Assembly: GCA_905480545.1 (NCBI GenBank)
Contig: CAJQQR010000114.1
Span: forward strand, 1-64,000
Reading direction: 5' to 3'
From: an uncultured Pirellulaceae bacterium
GTDB taxonomy: Bacteria; Planctomycetota; Planctomycetia; Pirellulales; Pirellulaceae
Length of the DNA: 64,000 nucleotides
The notes under the pieces are model-generated. The model saw only the letters and a list, made by a program, of their open reading frames with translations. It did no database searches and was not told the DNA's origin. Position numbers and translations under genes: made by a program. How positions within the stretch are numbered: the stretch's first letter is position 1; each line of letters opens with the position of its first letter. Shown here in pieces: positions 18,563-28,045 of this stretch.

Positions 18563-19147
18563 ATGAATGAAACCGAAATTGACACGCTGGAAACCGACGC
18601 CGAAAACCGCGCAGGTTTGTACGAATTATTTGCGCGTATTCTCCTAAAAGAATTCGACGCTGAGACTTTGGATTTGTTTCGTTCGGAGGAATGGTCGCCC
18701 GTATTGGCTTCGCTAGAAATCGATCCCCCGGTTACGAATCCCGAATTTATCGAAGATCTAGCAATTGATTATTGCAAAATCTTTATCGGTCCCAAGGACT
18801 TTGCGCCACCGTTTCAATCCGTTTGGGAAAGTGGAAATATGCAAGGAACAGTGATGGGCTCGATTAATGAGTATCGCGAAATTGTGAAGCCGTTAACGGA
18901 GATGTCCATCCACGATCACGCGGGGTTGCAGTTTGAAATGATGGCATTAATGCTTCGTTTTCAGGCCGAGAATCCGAGCGAATCGTTTGGCCTTCCTGTA
19001 AGTTTCTTTCGCAACCATATCGCTTGGACGCACCGATTGTTCCGCAAAGCAATCAACTTATCCGAAACGACTTTTTATCAACAGCTTCTCGAGTCAATGC
19101 TCCAATTCATTGAATTGGAAACCGAGTTCTTCGCGGTTAAAAAATAG
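18563..19147 (+). CDS. TorD/DmsD-type molybdoenzyme chaperone
   Basis: TorD-family chaperones bind the Tat signal of a specific molybdoenzyme and hold it until the cofactor is inserted. The 194-residue all-helical protein has the family features: an N-terminal LYELFARILLKEFD helix, a central YCKIFIGPKDFAPPFQSVW (the usual Y..LF....P..P.ES.Y region), and a late F.RNHIAWTHRLFRKA helix. It follows the catalytic subunit on the same strand with a 166-base gap and almost certainly serves that enzyme. It is cytosolic, with an ATG start. Confidence 0.88.
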   Translation: MNETEIDTLETDAENRAGLYELFARILLKEFDAETLDLFRSEEWSPVLASLEIDPPVTNPEFIEDLAIDYCKIFIGPKDFAPPFQSVWESGNMQGTVMGSINEYREIVKPLTEMSIHDHAGLQFEMMALMLRFQAENPSESFGLPVSFFRNHIAWTHRLFRKAINLSETTFYQQLLESMLQFIELETEFFAVKK

Positions 19148-19228
19148 CACCAGAAAAACCTACGGCAATCGCACCGTTTCGCAAAACAGACTTCTATCAA
19201 TATAGAAATTAGACAAGCAACCAAAACC

Positions 19229-20248
19229 ATGCATTCATTTTCTCGAACGATCTTCCTAGCCAGTGTCATTTGTTGCTTCGTTGTTTTTGACCAAGAAAAA
19301 GTTCACTCCCAGACGATTGAAAAACAGGCAGACCCGCTCGTCTCTCGGAAATTCGAATTTAGGTATTCTGCATCGATTACCGATGTGCCGTCTGGAGCAA
19401 AAATTCGTGTTTGGATGCCGGTCGCCGAATCCGATCCATTTCAAACCATTGAAATGAAGTCGGTCACACTACCAAGCGAAGCAAAAATTAACCGAGATGG
19501 AAAATACGGGAACAAGATTCTTTATTTCGAACGAACGCAGAATGGAACCGGCAACATTGCGGCGGAGGTTACCTACAGCGTAATCCGGACTGAAGCTCAA
19601 GCCGTTGGACAACTGACCGATGGCGAAGGGCAAAAGTTAGAATTGTTTTTACAACCCAATACAAATGTCCCTGTGGTCGGAAAACCGATCGCAACATTCG
19701 AGGAATTCAAGAAAAACAACGACATCGATAAGATCGAAAATACGCTGGTAGGTGGTCGACATTTTTACGATTTCGTTGAGCAACACATGCGGTACGACAA
19801 GTCAAAACCAGGTTATGGCAAAGGTGATTCTGTTTGGGCCTGTGATAGTCAAACCGGAAACTGCACAGACTTCCACAGCCTGTTTATTTCCGTTGCGCGA
19901 GCCAACAAGTTTCCGGCGAAATTCCAAATCGGGTTCCCTTTGCCAGCGACGCGGGGCAGCGGGAGAATCGGCGGTTATCATTGCTGGGCCCAGTTTCACA
20001 CCAAAGACAACGGCTGGGTGCCTGTTGACATCTCTGAGGCAGACAAGGACCCGACAAAAAAAGACTATTTCTTTGGAAGACTCAACGAAAATCGCATCAA
20101 TTTCTCGACCGGCCGCGACATCGAATTGGTGCCCAAGCAAACCGGCACACCACTGAATTACTTTGTGTATCCGTACGTGGAAGTGGATGGCAAGCCGTAC
20201 CCTAAGGAAAAAATTAAATTGTCATTCTTTTACAAAGACCACGAATAA
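19229..20248 (+). CDS. Secreted transglutaminase-like protein
   Basis: A 339-residue protein with a signal peptide (TIFLASVICCFVVFDQ), an N-terminal beta domain, and a transglutaminase/papain-like core. The catalytic Cys is in GNCTDFHSLF (near residue 213). The His follows in GYHCWAQF (near 250) and the Asp in WVPVDISEAD (near 268), so the triad is intact. Bacterial members usually act as proteases or amidases outside the cytoplasm, not as crosslinking enzymes. It stands alone on the plus strand, 82 bases after the chaperone gene, with its own ATG. Confidence 0.88.
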   Translation: MHSFSRTIFLASVICCFVVFDQEKVHSQTIEKQADPLVSRKFEFRYSASITDVPSGAKIRVWMPVAESDPFQTIEMKSVTLPSEAKINRDGKYGNKILYFERTQNGTGNIAAEVTYSVIRTEAQAVGQLTDGEGQKLELFLQPNTNVPVVGKPIATFEEFKKNNDIDKIENTLVGGRHFYDFVEQHMRYDKSKPGYGKGDSVWACDSQTGNCTDFHSLFISVARANKFPAKFQIGFPLPATRGSGRIGGYHCWAQFHTKDNGWVPVDISEADKDPTKKDYFFGRLNENRINFSTGRDIELVPKQTGTPLNYFVYPYVEVDGKPYPKEKIKLSFFYKDHE

Positions 20249-20340
20249 CAGCCGGCTGATGCCGTGTTTCCAATCGATGTTATCAGGATCCTCCTGATCA
20301 TTGACCGGACGATCTCGCAGATTTAATGCACTCCCGGATG

Positions 20341-21303
20341 TTAGAATCCTTCGTCATCAACATCATCATCTGGATCGAAATCAGGATTGATCGGGTCGTC
20401 TGGATTAAAGAAAAAGTCACCCAGTCCAAGTGGCACAGATTCGCCACCGAGTGTGCGTTTCTTTCTCTCTGCTAACGCCTGCAAGTCACCGGCTTCTTCA
20501 CCCAAACACGCCATCAAAGCCTCTTTCCATTGTGCATCTTTTGCGATCGGATGATCAGGATTTTGAGCCAACCGTTTCATCGCATAACGGAGCAGGTTGA
20601 TTCCGTCCCGGGGAGAAAAATCCAAGTTCATCTCATGAGCCTGTTGAAGAAACTCCACCGTCATCGATAGCATCTCATCTTCGGCAAATGGCAAGTGATA
20701 TTTCAAAATCTCAATCTCTTCATCCCGATCTGGGAATCCAAGCGTCAGCGTCGGTTGCAATCGACTCAAGATATAATCCGGTATTTCAAACGTTGAATCA
20801 TCCTGGTTCATCGTCACCGTACAACGAAAGTCCTTATGGGCCCGTACCGTAATCCCGGCAACAATCGATTCGACATATCGGCGATGATCAAGAAGCGGCG
20901 CCAAACTCGCCCATGACTTCTCATTCATCCGGTTGCCCTCATCCAAAATGCAAACTCCGCCCTTGATCATTGCAGTCACCAAGGGCGACGCATGATAGGC
21001 AATCTTTCCGCTTTCGGCCAAAACGGGCGTGACTAACAAATCTTCAGGACGAGTGTCCGCAGTACATTGATAGATGAAAAGCTCCTGCTTTCTCTCGTTT
21101 GCCGCAGCCATCGCCAACGCCGTCTTACCAATACCCGGCGTGCCCACTAACCGAGGCGTCAACGGCAGGTCATTGTCACCCACCACCAGCCAGCATGCCA
21201 ATATCTGTTTGAGAATTTCACGTTGCCCAATCCAGTCAGAATTAAACTCGTGTGAATCGCTTAACTCCAGATGTACGCCATTGATCTCCAAGACTTCCGG
21301 CAT
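20341..21303 (-). CDS. MoxR-family AAA+ ATPase
   Basis: MoxR ATPases act as chaperones that mature metal-dependent or vWA-containing partner proteins. The 320-residue protein has Walker [13 protein letters not shown] near residue 55, Walker [11 protein letters not shown] near 117, and a sensor/arginine-finger region with [17 protein letters not shown] near 190. The last 15 residues are extremely acidic ([15 protein letters not shown]). MoxR genes normally sit next to vWA genes. Here the next gene is a divergent SDR and the only vWA gene in the window is 7 kb away, so the partner is not known. Confidence 0.88.
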   Translation of the reverse strand: MPEVLEINGVHLELSDSHEFNSDWIGQREILKQILACWLVVGDNDLPLTPRLVGTPGIGKTALAMAAANERKQELFIYQCTADTRPEDLLVTPVLAESGKIAYHASPLVTAMIKGGVCILDEGNRMNEKSWASLAPLLDHRRYVESIVAGITVRAHKDFRCTVTMNQDDSTFEIPDYILSRLQPTLTLGFPDRDEEIEILKYHLPFAEDEMLSMTVEFLQQAHEMNLDFSPRDGINLLRYAMKRLAQNPDHPIAKDAQWKEALMACLGEEAGDLQALAERKKRTLGGESVPLGLGDFFFNPDDPINPDFDPDDDVDDEGF

Positions 21304-21523
21304 TGAACTCCCAAATTTCCTGCTAAAACGGTTGATTCAGTCTACAAATTCCGTACTCATCGTATCGCCCGGCCCCAGACGCACCAAGGCCTCGACCGAC
21401 AAAACCGTGAGATCCATTTCATTGCATTGCCACAATCGACCGATGGCAACAATTCCCATCTCGCATAAACTGAAGTTCAGTGCCTGCGGCCGCTGGACAA
21501 AAACAACCCAAACTTATTCACCC

Positions 21524-22333
21524 ATGCTTTCCCTTTCAAATCATTCTGCCTTTATCACGGGCTCCACTCAAGGAATCGGACTCTCGATTGCAAAGTCACT
21601 CTCAAAGGCTGGGGCGAGCATATGTTTGCATGGACTCGAGGACCGGCGAGTGGCTGAAGAAGCTATCGCAACGATCGCCGAAATAGCCCAGACGGCCCCA
21701 AATTTTATCTCGGCTGATCTGTCGGCCAATGTTTCTGAATGTGTTGACCATGTGTTCAACCGAGCAATTGCGGCAAACCCCCGAATTGACCTTCTGGTCA
21801 ATAACGCTGGGACGTTTATCGACCGGCCGTTTCTGGAGATGGATTTTGAGACATTTGATAAGACAATGAAGCTGAACGTCTATGCCTACTTCTTTTTGAC
21901 GCAAAAATTCGCCCGTTACTGGGTCGATCAGGGAATTCCCGGAAGGGTTTTGATGATCGGATCGATCAACGGACGCTTGGCAGAACCCGACCATGCAGCT
22001 TATGACACATCAAAAGGTGCGGTCGAAATGATCGTCAAAACCTTGTGTGTTTCCCTCGCTCCCTACAAAATCCGCGTCAACGGATTGGCGCCCGGACTGT
22101 TCGAAACGCCACTTACCTCAAGTGCTCTGCAAGATTCCAATCTCAAGCAATGGATGGAGTTGCATACACCCAACCAAACGATCCCTGGTCCAGAGGTTTG
22201 TGGTGAAGCTGCTGTATTCCTGTTAAGCGATGAAGCATGGCATGTGAATGGGCAAATGCTGCTGGTTGACGGTGGCATGAGCATTTGGCAGCAGCCGGAT
22301 CCACCTGAGTCGCTTCCAAGACTCGAATCCTAA
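21524..22333 (+). CDS. SDR-family oxidoreductase
   Basis: A cytosolic classical short-chain dehydrogenase of 269 residues. It has the nucleotide-binding TGSTQGIG near residue 11, the structural NNAG near 92, the catalytic Ser in GSINGRLAE, and Y-x-x-x-K in AAYDTSKGAV. The C-terminal VDGG ends the fold. Such enzymes reduce or oxidise sugars, hydroxy acids or acyl chains; the substrate is not evident. The frame is open 150 codons further upstream, but that part overlaps the divergent MoxR gene. The ATG at 21524 puts the Rossmann fold at the N-terminus. Confidence 0.9.
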   Translation: MLSLSNHSAFITGSTQGIGLSIAKSLSKAGASICLHGLEDRRVAEEAIATIAEIAQTAPNFISADLSANVSECVDHVFNRAIAANPRIDLLVNNAGTFIDRPFLEMDFETFDKTMKLNVYAYFFLTQKFARYWVDQGIPGRVLMIGSINGRLAEPDHAAYDTSKGAVEMIVKTLCVSLAPYKIRVNGLAPGLFETPLTSSALQDSNLKQWMELHTPNQTIPGPEVCGEAAVFLLSDEAWHVNGQMLLVDGGMSIWQQPDPPESLPRLES

Positions 22334-22362
22334 CGCTTTTTCCGTTTGCCTGGCTAACACAA

Positions 22363-23376
22363 ATGAAAAAAAGAATCTACATCTGCAATACTGGCGGCAC
22401 CATTGGAATGAGGCCGACCGCCAACGGATATCGCCCCGAGCCAGGTTTTCTTTCCCAAATGATGGAATCCATTCCAGAATTACAAAGGGAGGCGGTTCCT
22501 GATTTTGTTCTTCACGAATACAAACCGCTCTTGGACTCGGCGAATATGCGCCCGGCCAATTGGCTGGAAATCGCTAAGGACATCTTCGAGCATTACGATC
22601 AATTCGATGGTTTTATCGTCATGCATGGAACGGATACGATGGCCTACACCGCTTCAGCGCTTTCACTTCTTCTGAACAACCTTAAAAAGCCCGTGATTCT
22701 CACAGGTTCCCAAATTCCTCTATGTGAAGTCCGTAACGACGCGCGCGAAAACTTGATCACATCGTTACTGGTTGCAGCGAACGAACAGATCCCAGAGGTC
22801 ATGATTTGTTTTGGCGGTTACCTGTTGCGTGGTTGTCGCTCCAAAAAAGTTGCGGCAAATGGATTCGGCGCGTTTCGGTCACCGAATTATCCGCCGTTGG
22901 GAACGATTGGCACTAGCATCGATATTCACAAACGAATGATTCGAAAGGCACCAAAAGCTGATTTAAAATTACTTTTTGAAAAAGATCTGCATCCAAAAGT
23001 TGCTGCGTTTCGCCTTTTTCCCGGGATCGATCATGCGATTTTAGAAAACCTTTTCCAACCACCATTGAAAGGCATCGTCATTGAGGCATTCGGTGTTGGC
23101 AACGCTCCGAGCAATGACAAACAATTCCTTCGAATCATTCAAGAGGCAACCGACCGAGGCGTCATCGTCGTGGTCTGCACCCAATGCAACAAAGGACGTG
23201 TTGATCTCGATGATTACGAGTCTGGCAACGCGTTGAAAAAGGCAGGCGCTATCAGCGGTTTGGACATGACCGTAGAAGCCGCACTGGCAAAATTGTATTG
23301 CGTTTTGAACCTTGAACTTTCAAACGAAGAAACCAAATTGATGATGCAGCAAGATTGGGCAGGAGAAATCGCCTGA
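22363..23376 (+). CDS. L-asparaginase, type I (cytosolic)
   Basis: Hydrolyses L-asparagine to aspartate and ammonia. The 337-residue protein has no signal peptide, which suits the cytosolic type I enzyme. The first catalytic Thr is in NTGGTIGMRP near residue 13. The second motif is MHGTDTMAYTASALS near residue 90, with the Thr-Asp pair expected for the family. The start is the ATG at 22363, 30 bases after the SDR gene on the same strand, so the two may be cotranscribed. Confidence 0.92.
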   Translation: MKKRIYICNTGGTIGMRPTANGYRPEPGFLSQMMESIPELQREAVPDFVLHEYKPLLDSANMRPANWLEIAKDIFEHYDQFDGFIVMHGTDTMAYTASALSLLLNNLKKPVILTGSQIPLCEVRNDARENLITSLLVAANEQIPEVMICFGGYLLRGCRSKKVAANGFGAFRSPNYPPLGTIGTSIDIHKRMIRKAPKADLKLLFEKDLHPKVAAFRLFPGIDHAILENLFQPPLKGIVIEAFGVGNAPSNDKQFLRIIQEATDRGVIVVVCTQCNKGRVDLDDYESGNALKKAGAISGLDMTVEAALAKLYCVLNLELSNEETKLMMQQDWAGEIA

Positions 23377-23524
23377 CTTCTTTTGATCGCTCTCGGTAGA
23401 ACCGCTTTGCTAGTTTGCCTTTTCTCCCGGCCATCCTTTTTAGGACAAAATCGCTATTGATTATCGCGTCGCGATGGTAAGCTGATGATGCAGTCGAAAA
23501 CAAATCGAGTTGAGGTAACCGTTA

Positions 23525-24292
23525 ATGTTCGTTTTAAAAATCGATGATTTGGAACGCCGCCTGTTCGCAAGAGTCACGTCCATTTCATTGGTCCAGCTTT
23601 TCGTTGGTTGCATCATATTTGTTTCATTCCCAGGAATTGTCGCAGACGCTCAAGATTGGATTGTGATCAAGTCAAAATCGAACAATCAAGGCACTTCATT
23701 CAGAGGATTACACGGAGTGACGCGTGACGACCAAGCAATCCTGATCGATTCCAAGATGTTCCAAAACGTATTGCCGATTCGAAATGTGGAGATGAATATC
23801 CTAAATAAGGACAAAAAGTATCGTGGAACCGTTGTGGGAACGACAAATACCTACAGTGAGAAGTTTAATCTCAAACTGACGAAGGGACGTTTTCTGACGG
23901 ACAACGATACGACAAATCGTGAATCCGTTGCAGTTATTGGAAAGCAGCTTGCCGTAAACCTCTTTGGTGATGCTGAGATTGTTGGAAGTTTTGTAAGAGT
24001 CAACAAAAACTATTTTGAAATCGTTGGGATTGTGGACAGCAGCAAACCGGTCGGTACCGTCAAAGTCTCTCAGTCACTAATCATTCCAATTACTACGATG
24101 AAAAGTCGCTTGGGAGATCAAATGGTTCTCCGCACTGCAGGCAGTTTTAACGTTAGAGAATGCCAATTGAGCGAACTTCATGTTCGCGTAAAAAAATCGG
24201 TGAATTACAGCAGTTCGCGTAAACTCATCGAACGAATCTTAAAAACAAATCACAGCAAAAAGGATTACGAGGTAATCGATCATGAAAAATAG
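23525..24292 (+). CDS. Stand-alone MacB-type periplasmic core domain protein
   Basis: A 255-residue protein with one N-terminal membrane helix (LVQLFVGCIIFVSFPGIV) and then a MacB_PCD-like domain. Characteristic stretches are FNLKLTKGRFLTDNDT, ESVAVIGKQLAVNLFGD and YFEIVGIVDSSKPVGT. In full-length ABC permeases of this group the domain is followed by an FtsX domain with three more helices; none are encoded here. No ABC ATPase is adjacent. The gene ends inside the start of a HlyD-type adaptor (11-base overlap), so the two are coupled. It may assemble with an unlinked transporter or be a derived partner of the adaptor. The ATG follows GAGGTAACC. Confidence 0.75.
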   Translation: MFVLKIDDLERRLFARVTSISLVQLFVGCIIFVSFPGIVADAQDWIVIKSKSNNQGTSFRGLHGVTRDDQAILIDSKMFQNVLPIRNVEMNILNKDKKYRGTVVGTTNTYSEKFNLKLTKGRFLTDNDTTNRESVAVIGKQLAVNLFGDAEIVGSFVRVNKNYFEIVGIVDSSKPVGTVKVSQSLIIPITTMKSRLGDQMVLRTAGSFNVRECQLSELHVRVKKSVNYSSSRKLIERILKTNHSKKDYEVIDHEK

Positions 24293-25463
24293 TTTTGGTC
24301 TTTCAGGCGTGTCGGTGCTACTCTTTTCCATTTTCTCAACCCTCCCATTGGCTGCACAACGTGGCGATGATTCGCCTGTTCGAGAATACGGAGAACTGGA
24401 AAGTGGTAAGCGTTTGACCGTACAAGCGCCTTTTGATTCCCAACTCCTCTATTTGGCTGCTGAGGGAACCGTTGTAAACAAGGGTGATCTGATCGTTGAA
24501 TATGACCGTTCAAAAATCGATGCAGAATTCGATGCTTTAAAAATTCAGATGGAAGTACAAGAATTGGCAATCCAATCGGAAACAGCGGTATTGGGTCGAC
24601 TAAAGTCCGGAGCGCAGCAAAAGATAGGACTGTTTCAAGCACGACTGGCTGATGCAGAAAAATCGTTGGAGGAATACGCAAACGAAAACGAAGGGGAGGC
24701 GGCCAGCATTGCGAGATCGATGGAAATCGAATTCGAATTGTGCCAAAACAAAATCTTGTATGCTCAAAGCGAGCTAAAGAATATCGATTTATCGGCCAAG
24801 TCTGATTTGCATCAAGCGGAATTAATGATCCGAAAAGCAGAATTGAAATCGGCCTTGGCCAAAACCCAATTGGATAGGTTCAAGTTGTTCGAGAGTCCAC
24901 GTCATTTAAGACAACTTTCGAATGCGGTTCTGGAGGCCAAAATCGCTCTGAAAGAAATCGCGATGGATAATGCGGCTGAAATTGCCAAATCAGAAGAAAA
25001 ATTAATTCAACTCAAATCTCAATATCAGATTGAAAAGGAAAAACGAAGTCGATTGGAAAACCAAATTTCGCAATCACGCGCTGTTGCGGATATTGATGGA
25101 ATCGTCACACACGTAACGGTGGGCAGTCGAACACCAAGTATCAAAGCAGGCGCAAGAGTGCGGGCTCGTCAAAGTATCTTGATGATCGCCGATCCGACGA
25201 AGCTGCAAATGGCTGTGTTGGTAAACGAAACCCGAGTTCGAAGATTGAAACCGGGACAAGCGGCGCAAGTGCGACTGGACGCCGGTGGCCCGATACTAAT
25301 GGGGACGGTTTCTAAGATTTCGACGACGCCTGAACCCGTTTCGTTTTTGGGTGGCGACATCACCAAATATCGAGTCGAGGTACTTTTAAAAAATGTTTCT
25401 CGCGGCCATCGCATTGGCATGACGGGAATGGCTGAATTTAAGCCTTTCGAACGATCAAAGTAG
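24282..25463 (+). CDS. HlyD/MacA-type periplasmic adaptor protein
   Basis: Membrane-fusion adaptors link an inner-membrane pump to the outer membrane. The 393-residue protein has a signal peptide (VSVLLFSIFSTLPLAAQ), a first half-lipoyl domain (TVQAPFDSQLLYLAAEGTVV), and a long coiled coil from about residue 85 to 260. The second half-lipoyl segment (AVADIDGIVTHVTVGSRTPS) and a beta-barrel (LVNETRVRRLKPGQAAQVRL) follow. The start ATG lies inside the upstream MacB-core gene. The expected ABC or RND pump gene is missing from this locus. Confidence 0.85.
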   Translation: MKNSFGLSGVSVLLFSIFSTLPLAAQRGDDSPVREYGELESGKRLTVQAPFDSQLLYLAAEGTVVNKGDLIVEYDRSKIDAEFDALKIQMEVQELAIQSETAVLGRLKSGAQQKIGLFQARLADAEKSLEEYANENEGEAASIARSMEIEFELCQNKILYAQSELKNIDLSAKSDLHQAELMIRKAELKSALAKTQLDRFKLFESPRHLRQLSNAVLEAKIALKEIAMDNAAEIAKSEEKLIQLKSQYQIEKEKRSRLENQISQSRAVADIDGIVTHVTVGSRTPSIKAGARVRARQSILMIADPTKLQMAVLVNETRVRRLKPGQAAQVRLDAGGPILMGTVSKISTTPEPVSFLGGDITKYRVEVLLKNVSRGHRIGMTGMAEFKPFERSK

Positions 25464-25628
25464 AACTGATTCGTGCTTCAAATTTGGATCACAACATTCT
25501 CGCAATCGGTTGGCGTGCAGCGGAATTGATCAAACCGTAGCCGGTTGTGATGCTTTTAATATGATGATTCAATCGAAAGTCCACCATTTGAGAGGACCAA
25601 ACTGATCACACACTCCAAACCCATTTCC

Positions 25629-27263
25629 ATGCGTATCTTATTATTCGCGGTCTTATTTTTTGGAATCATCGCCCTTCCACTGGTGATGTCCCATGCGGGA
25701 GAAACGGAGATTGTTAAATCGCTTCTGCACGAGGCCTGTGATTGCGATTCAAGGAACAGCGGTTCAAGGAACAGCGGTTCAAGGAACAGCGGTTCAAGGC
25801 ACAGCGGTTCAAGGCACAGTGATTCAAGGAATAGTGATTCGAAGCCTAATTTCATCATCATCTTCAGCGACGATCAGGGCTATCAGGATGTTGGATGCTT
25901 TGGTTCTCCTGACATTCGGACTCCGAGGCTGGACACAATGGCTCGGGAGGGAATGAAGTTCACAAGCTTTTATGCACAACCGGTCTGCGGTCCATCTCGC
26001 GCCGCGTTAATGACCGGCTGTTATCCAATGCGGGTTGCCGAGCGTGGAAATACCAAACAGATCCACCCAATCCTGCATAGTAACGAAATCACTGTGGCCG
26101 AGTTATTAAAGCCACAGGGCTACGCAACAGCCTGTTTCGGCAAATGGGATCTGGCAAAGCACTCTCAATCGAATTTTTTTTCCGATCTCCTTCCGACGCG
26201 GCAAGGTTTTGATTACTTCTTTGGCACACCCACCAGCAACGACGGAGTGGCTAATCTATATCGCAACGAAGAGTTGATCGAGCCGAAATCCAACATGGCG
26301 ACACTGACTCGGCGTTACACCGATGAAGCAATTGGTTTCATGAAACTGAATCGGAACAAGCCGTTCTTCGTCTACATTCCACATACGATGCCGCACACGC
26401 GCCTTGATGCATCAAAGCCATTTAAGGGCAAAAGCCCGCGTGGTTTGTATGGTGACGTTATCGAAGAGATCGACTTTAACGTCGGGCGGATTCTCGACGC
26501 AGTCAACGAATTGGACCTCGCGGAAAACACTTACGTTCTGTTCACCAGCGATAATGGCCCTTGGTTGATCAAAAATAAAAACCACGCAGATGGCAGACTT
26601 CGAACTGACCATGGTGGTTCCGCCGGCATGTTGCGCGGCGGCAAAGTCTCGACGTTTGAGGGGGGCGTTCGCGTTCCAACGATAATGTGGGGACCCGACC
26701 GAGTGCCTGCCGGAACGACATGCGACAAGATTGCCAGCACATTAGATATTCTTCCAACGTTGACATCACTCGCCAGAGCAAAGATGCCGAGCGACCGCAT
26801 CATCGACGGTGAAGACATTAGCCATTTGCTTCACGGGGAGTTCGATAAAGCGAATTCTGAAAAAACGTTTTTCTACTACCTAAGGGTTCATCTTCAAGCT
26901 GTCCGACAGGGTCAGTGGAAACTTCATTTGCCACGTGATTCCGAACCAGTTGGGGCCGCCCCGTTTAGCCGGAACATACACATCGCGCCCGAGGATCGCA
27001 TCGGATTCGACAAGCCATTTCTGGTCAATTTACAAAGCGACATTGGCGAGACAACCGACGTTTCCGCGCAACATCCAGAGGTGGTCGCGCGACTTCTAAA
27101 ACTGTCCGATGGGATGCGAAAAGACCTTGGCGATTACGACCGTGTGGGTAAGAATATGCGTTTCTTTGACCTTAACGGCCCGCGCCCGACCAGGCCACCC
27201 ATACCCTCAGTTCGCAAGCCGTTGCCGAAAAAAAGGAACGCAAAAAATGAGAAAACGCCCTAG
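25629..27263 (+). CDS. Secreted sulfatase with a pentapeptide-repeat linker
   Basis: A 544-residue type I sulfatase that hydrolyses sulfate esters, probably on algal polysaccharide. It has a signal peptide (ILLFAVLFFGIIALPLVM), and the catalytic domain begins at PNFIIIFSDDQGYQDVG with the metal-binding aspartates. The formylglycine motif C-x-P-S-R is present as VCGPSRAALMTG. Between signal and domain (residues about 40-72) lies a linker of GSRNS/GSRHS/DSRNS units encoded by six 15-base repeats. The C-terminus is basic (KPLPKKRNAK). It needs the formylglycine-generating enzyme, not found in this window. Confidence 0.92.
   Translation: MRILLFAVLFFGIIALPLVMSHAGETEIVKSLLHEACDCDSRNSGSRNSGSRNSGSRHSGSRHSDSRNSDSKPNFIIIFSDDQGYQDVGCFGSPDIRTPRLDTMAREGMKFTSFYAQPVCGPSRAALMTGCYPMRVAERGNTKQIHPILHSNEITVAELLKPQGYATACFGKWDLAKHSQSNFFSDLLPTRQGFDYFFGTPTSNDGVANLYRNEELIEPKSNMATLTRRYTDEAIGFMKLNRNKPFFVYIPHTMPHTRLDASKPFKGKSPRGLYGDVIEEIDFNVGRILDAVNELDLAENTYVLFTSDNGPWLIKNKNHADGRLRTDHGGSAGMLRGGKVSTFEGGVRVPTIMWGPDRVPAGTTCDKIASTLDILPTLTSLARAKMPSDRIIDGEDISHLLHGEFDKANSEKTFFYYLRVHLQAVRQGQWKLHLPRDSEPVGAAPFSRNIHIAPEDRIGFDKPFLVNLQSDIGETTDVSAQHPEVVARLLKLSDGMRKDLGDYDRVGKNMRFFDLNGPRPTRPPIPSVRKPLPKKRNAKNEKTP
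25746..25835 (+). repeat. Six 15-base tandem repeats inside the sulfatase gene
   Basis: Six copies of a 15-base unit (consensus GGTTCAAGGAACAGC) run in frame without interruption. The first and last copies carry GA for GG, and copies four and five carry CAC for AAC. They encode a Ser/Arg/Asn-rich linker. Because the unit is a multiple of three, gain or loss of copies keeps the frame. Confidence 0.9.
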
Positions 27264-27412
27264 AACTTGTCTGCGATCGTCCAATCAAGCAGAATCAACA
27301 GCGCTGATTTAGTAAAAGTTGAACAAGGACCGGGCGGTGCAATGGGAAAGTTAATCGACACCATTCTTTACATCAGAGAGTACATTATCCATCGACCCGT
27401 TTCCGGCAAGTA

Positions 27413-28045
27413 TTATTGCAAATAGGGATTCGTACTTCGCTCAGCACCAACCGTTGATGGTGCCGAGTGGCCACAGACAAACTGGTAGTCGTCGTCGAGC
27501 GTCATGATTTTGTGAGCAATACTGTCAAGTAGCTGTTGATGATCACCCCCGGGCAAATCCGTCCTACCGATTGAGCCTTTAAACAGGACGTCGCCCATTA
27601 AAATGATTTTCCTTGAGTGATTGACGAACACGACGTGCCCAGGTGCGTGCCCCGGACAGTGACGAACTTCAAACTCGTATTCGCCGACACTCAGAGAATC
27701 ACCTTCTTCTAACCACTGGTCAGGGCTGGCGTTAAACATGCCCGACAATCCATAACCCGCTGAGATCATTTCTATGTTGTCCAGCAACATTTTGTCGTCC
27801 TGATGGGGGCCTATGATCTGCACACCAAATTGAGCCTTTGCCGCTTCAGCCCCTCCAGCGTGATCCAAATGGCCGTGCGTTAGCCAAACGGCCTCCACCT
27901 TCACGCCCAGCTCTTCAACGGCAGCTGCGATCTTTTCAACTTCTCCACCAGGGTCAACCACCACGGCGTTTTTCGTCTGATCGTCGTAGACGATAGAGCA
28001 ATTTTGTTGGTATTCAGTAACCGGGACAACTGCGATTTGTAACAC
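27413..28045 (-). CDS. Metallo-beta-lactamase-fold hydrolase, glyoxalase-II-like
   Basis: A cytosolic 210-residue MBL-fold protein of the YcbL/GloB group, which hydrolyses thioesters such as S-lactoylglutathione. The metal ligands are visible as THGHLDHAGG near residue 56, the His in CPGHAPGH near 133, the Asp in LMGDVLFKGSIGR near 152, and the C-terminal GH in VCGHSAPSTVG. It begins with GTG at 28045. It reads toward the sulfatase but on the opposite strand. The physiological thioester is unknown. Confidence 0.9.
   Translation of the reverse strand: MLQIAVVPVTEYQQNCSIVYDDQTKNAVVVDPGGEVEKIAAAVEELGVKVEAVWLTHGHLDHAGGAEAAKAQFGVQIIGPHQDDKMLLDNIEMISAGYGLSGMFNASPDQWLEEGDSLSVGEYEFEVRHCPGHAPGHVVFVNHSRKIILMGDVLFKGSIGRTDLPGGDHQQLLDSIAHKIMTLDDDYQFVCGHSAPSTVGAERSTNPYLQ

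Noticed and set aside
21074..21523. 150-codon N-terminal extension of the SDR gene
   Set aside because: It overlaps the start of the divergent MoxR gene and its translation looks non-coding; the Rossmann fold begins at the ATG at 21524.
25746..25835. CRISPR array
   Set aside because: The 15-base units are directly adjacent with no spacers and stay in frame in a coding gene.
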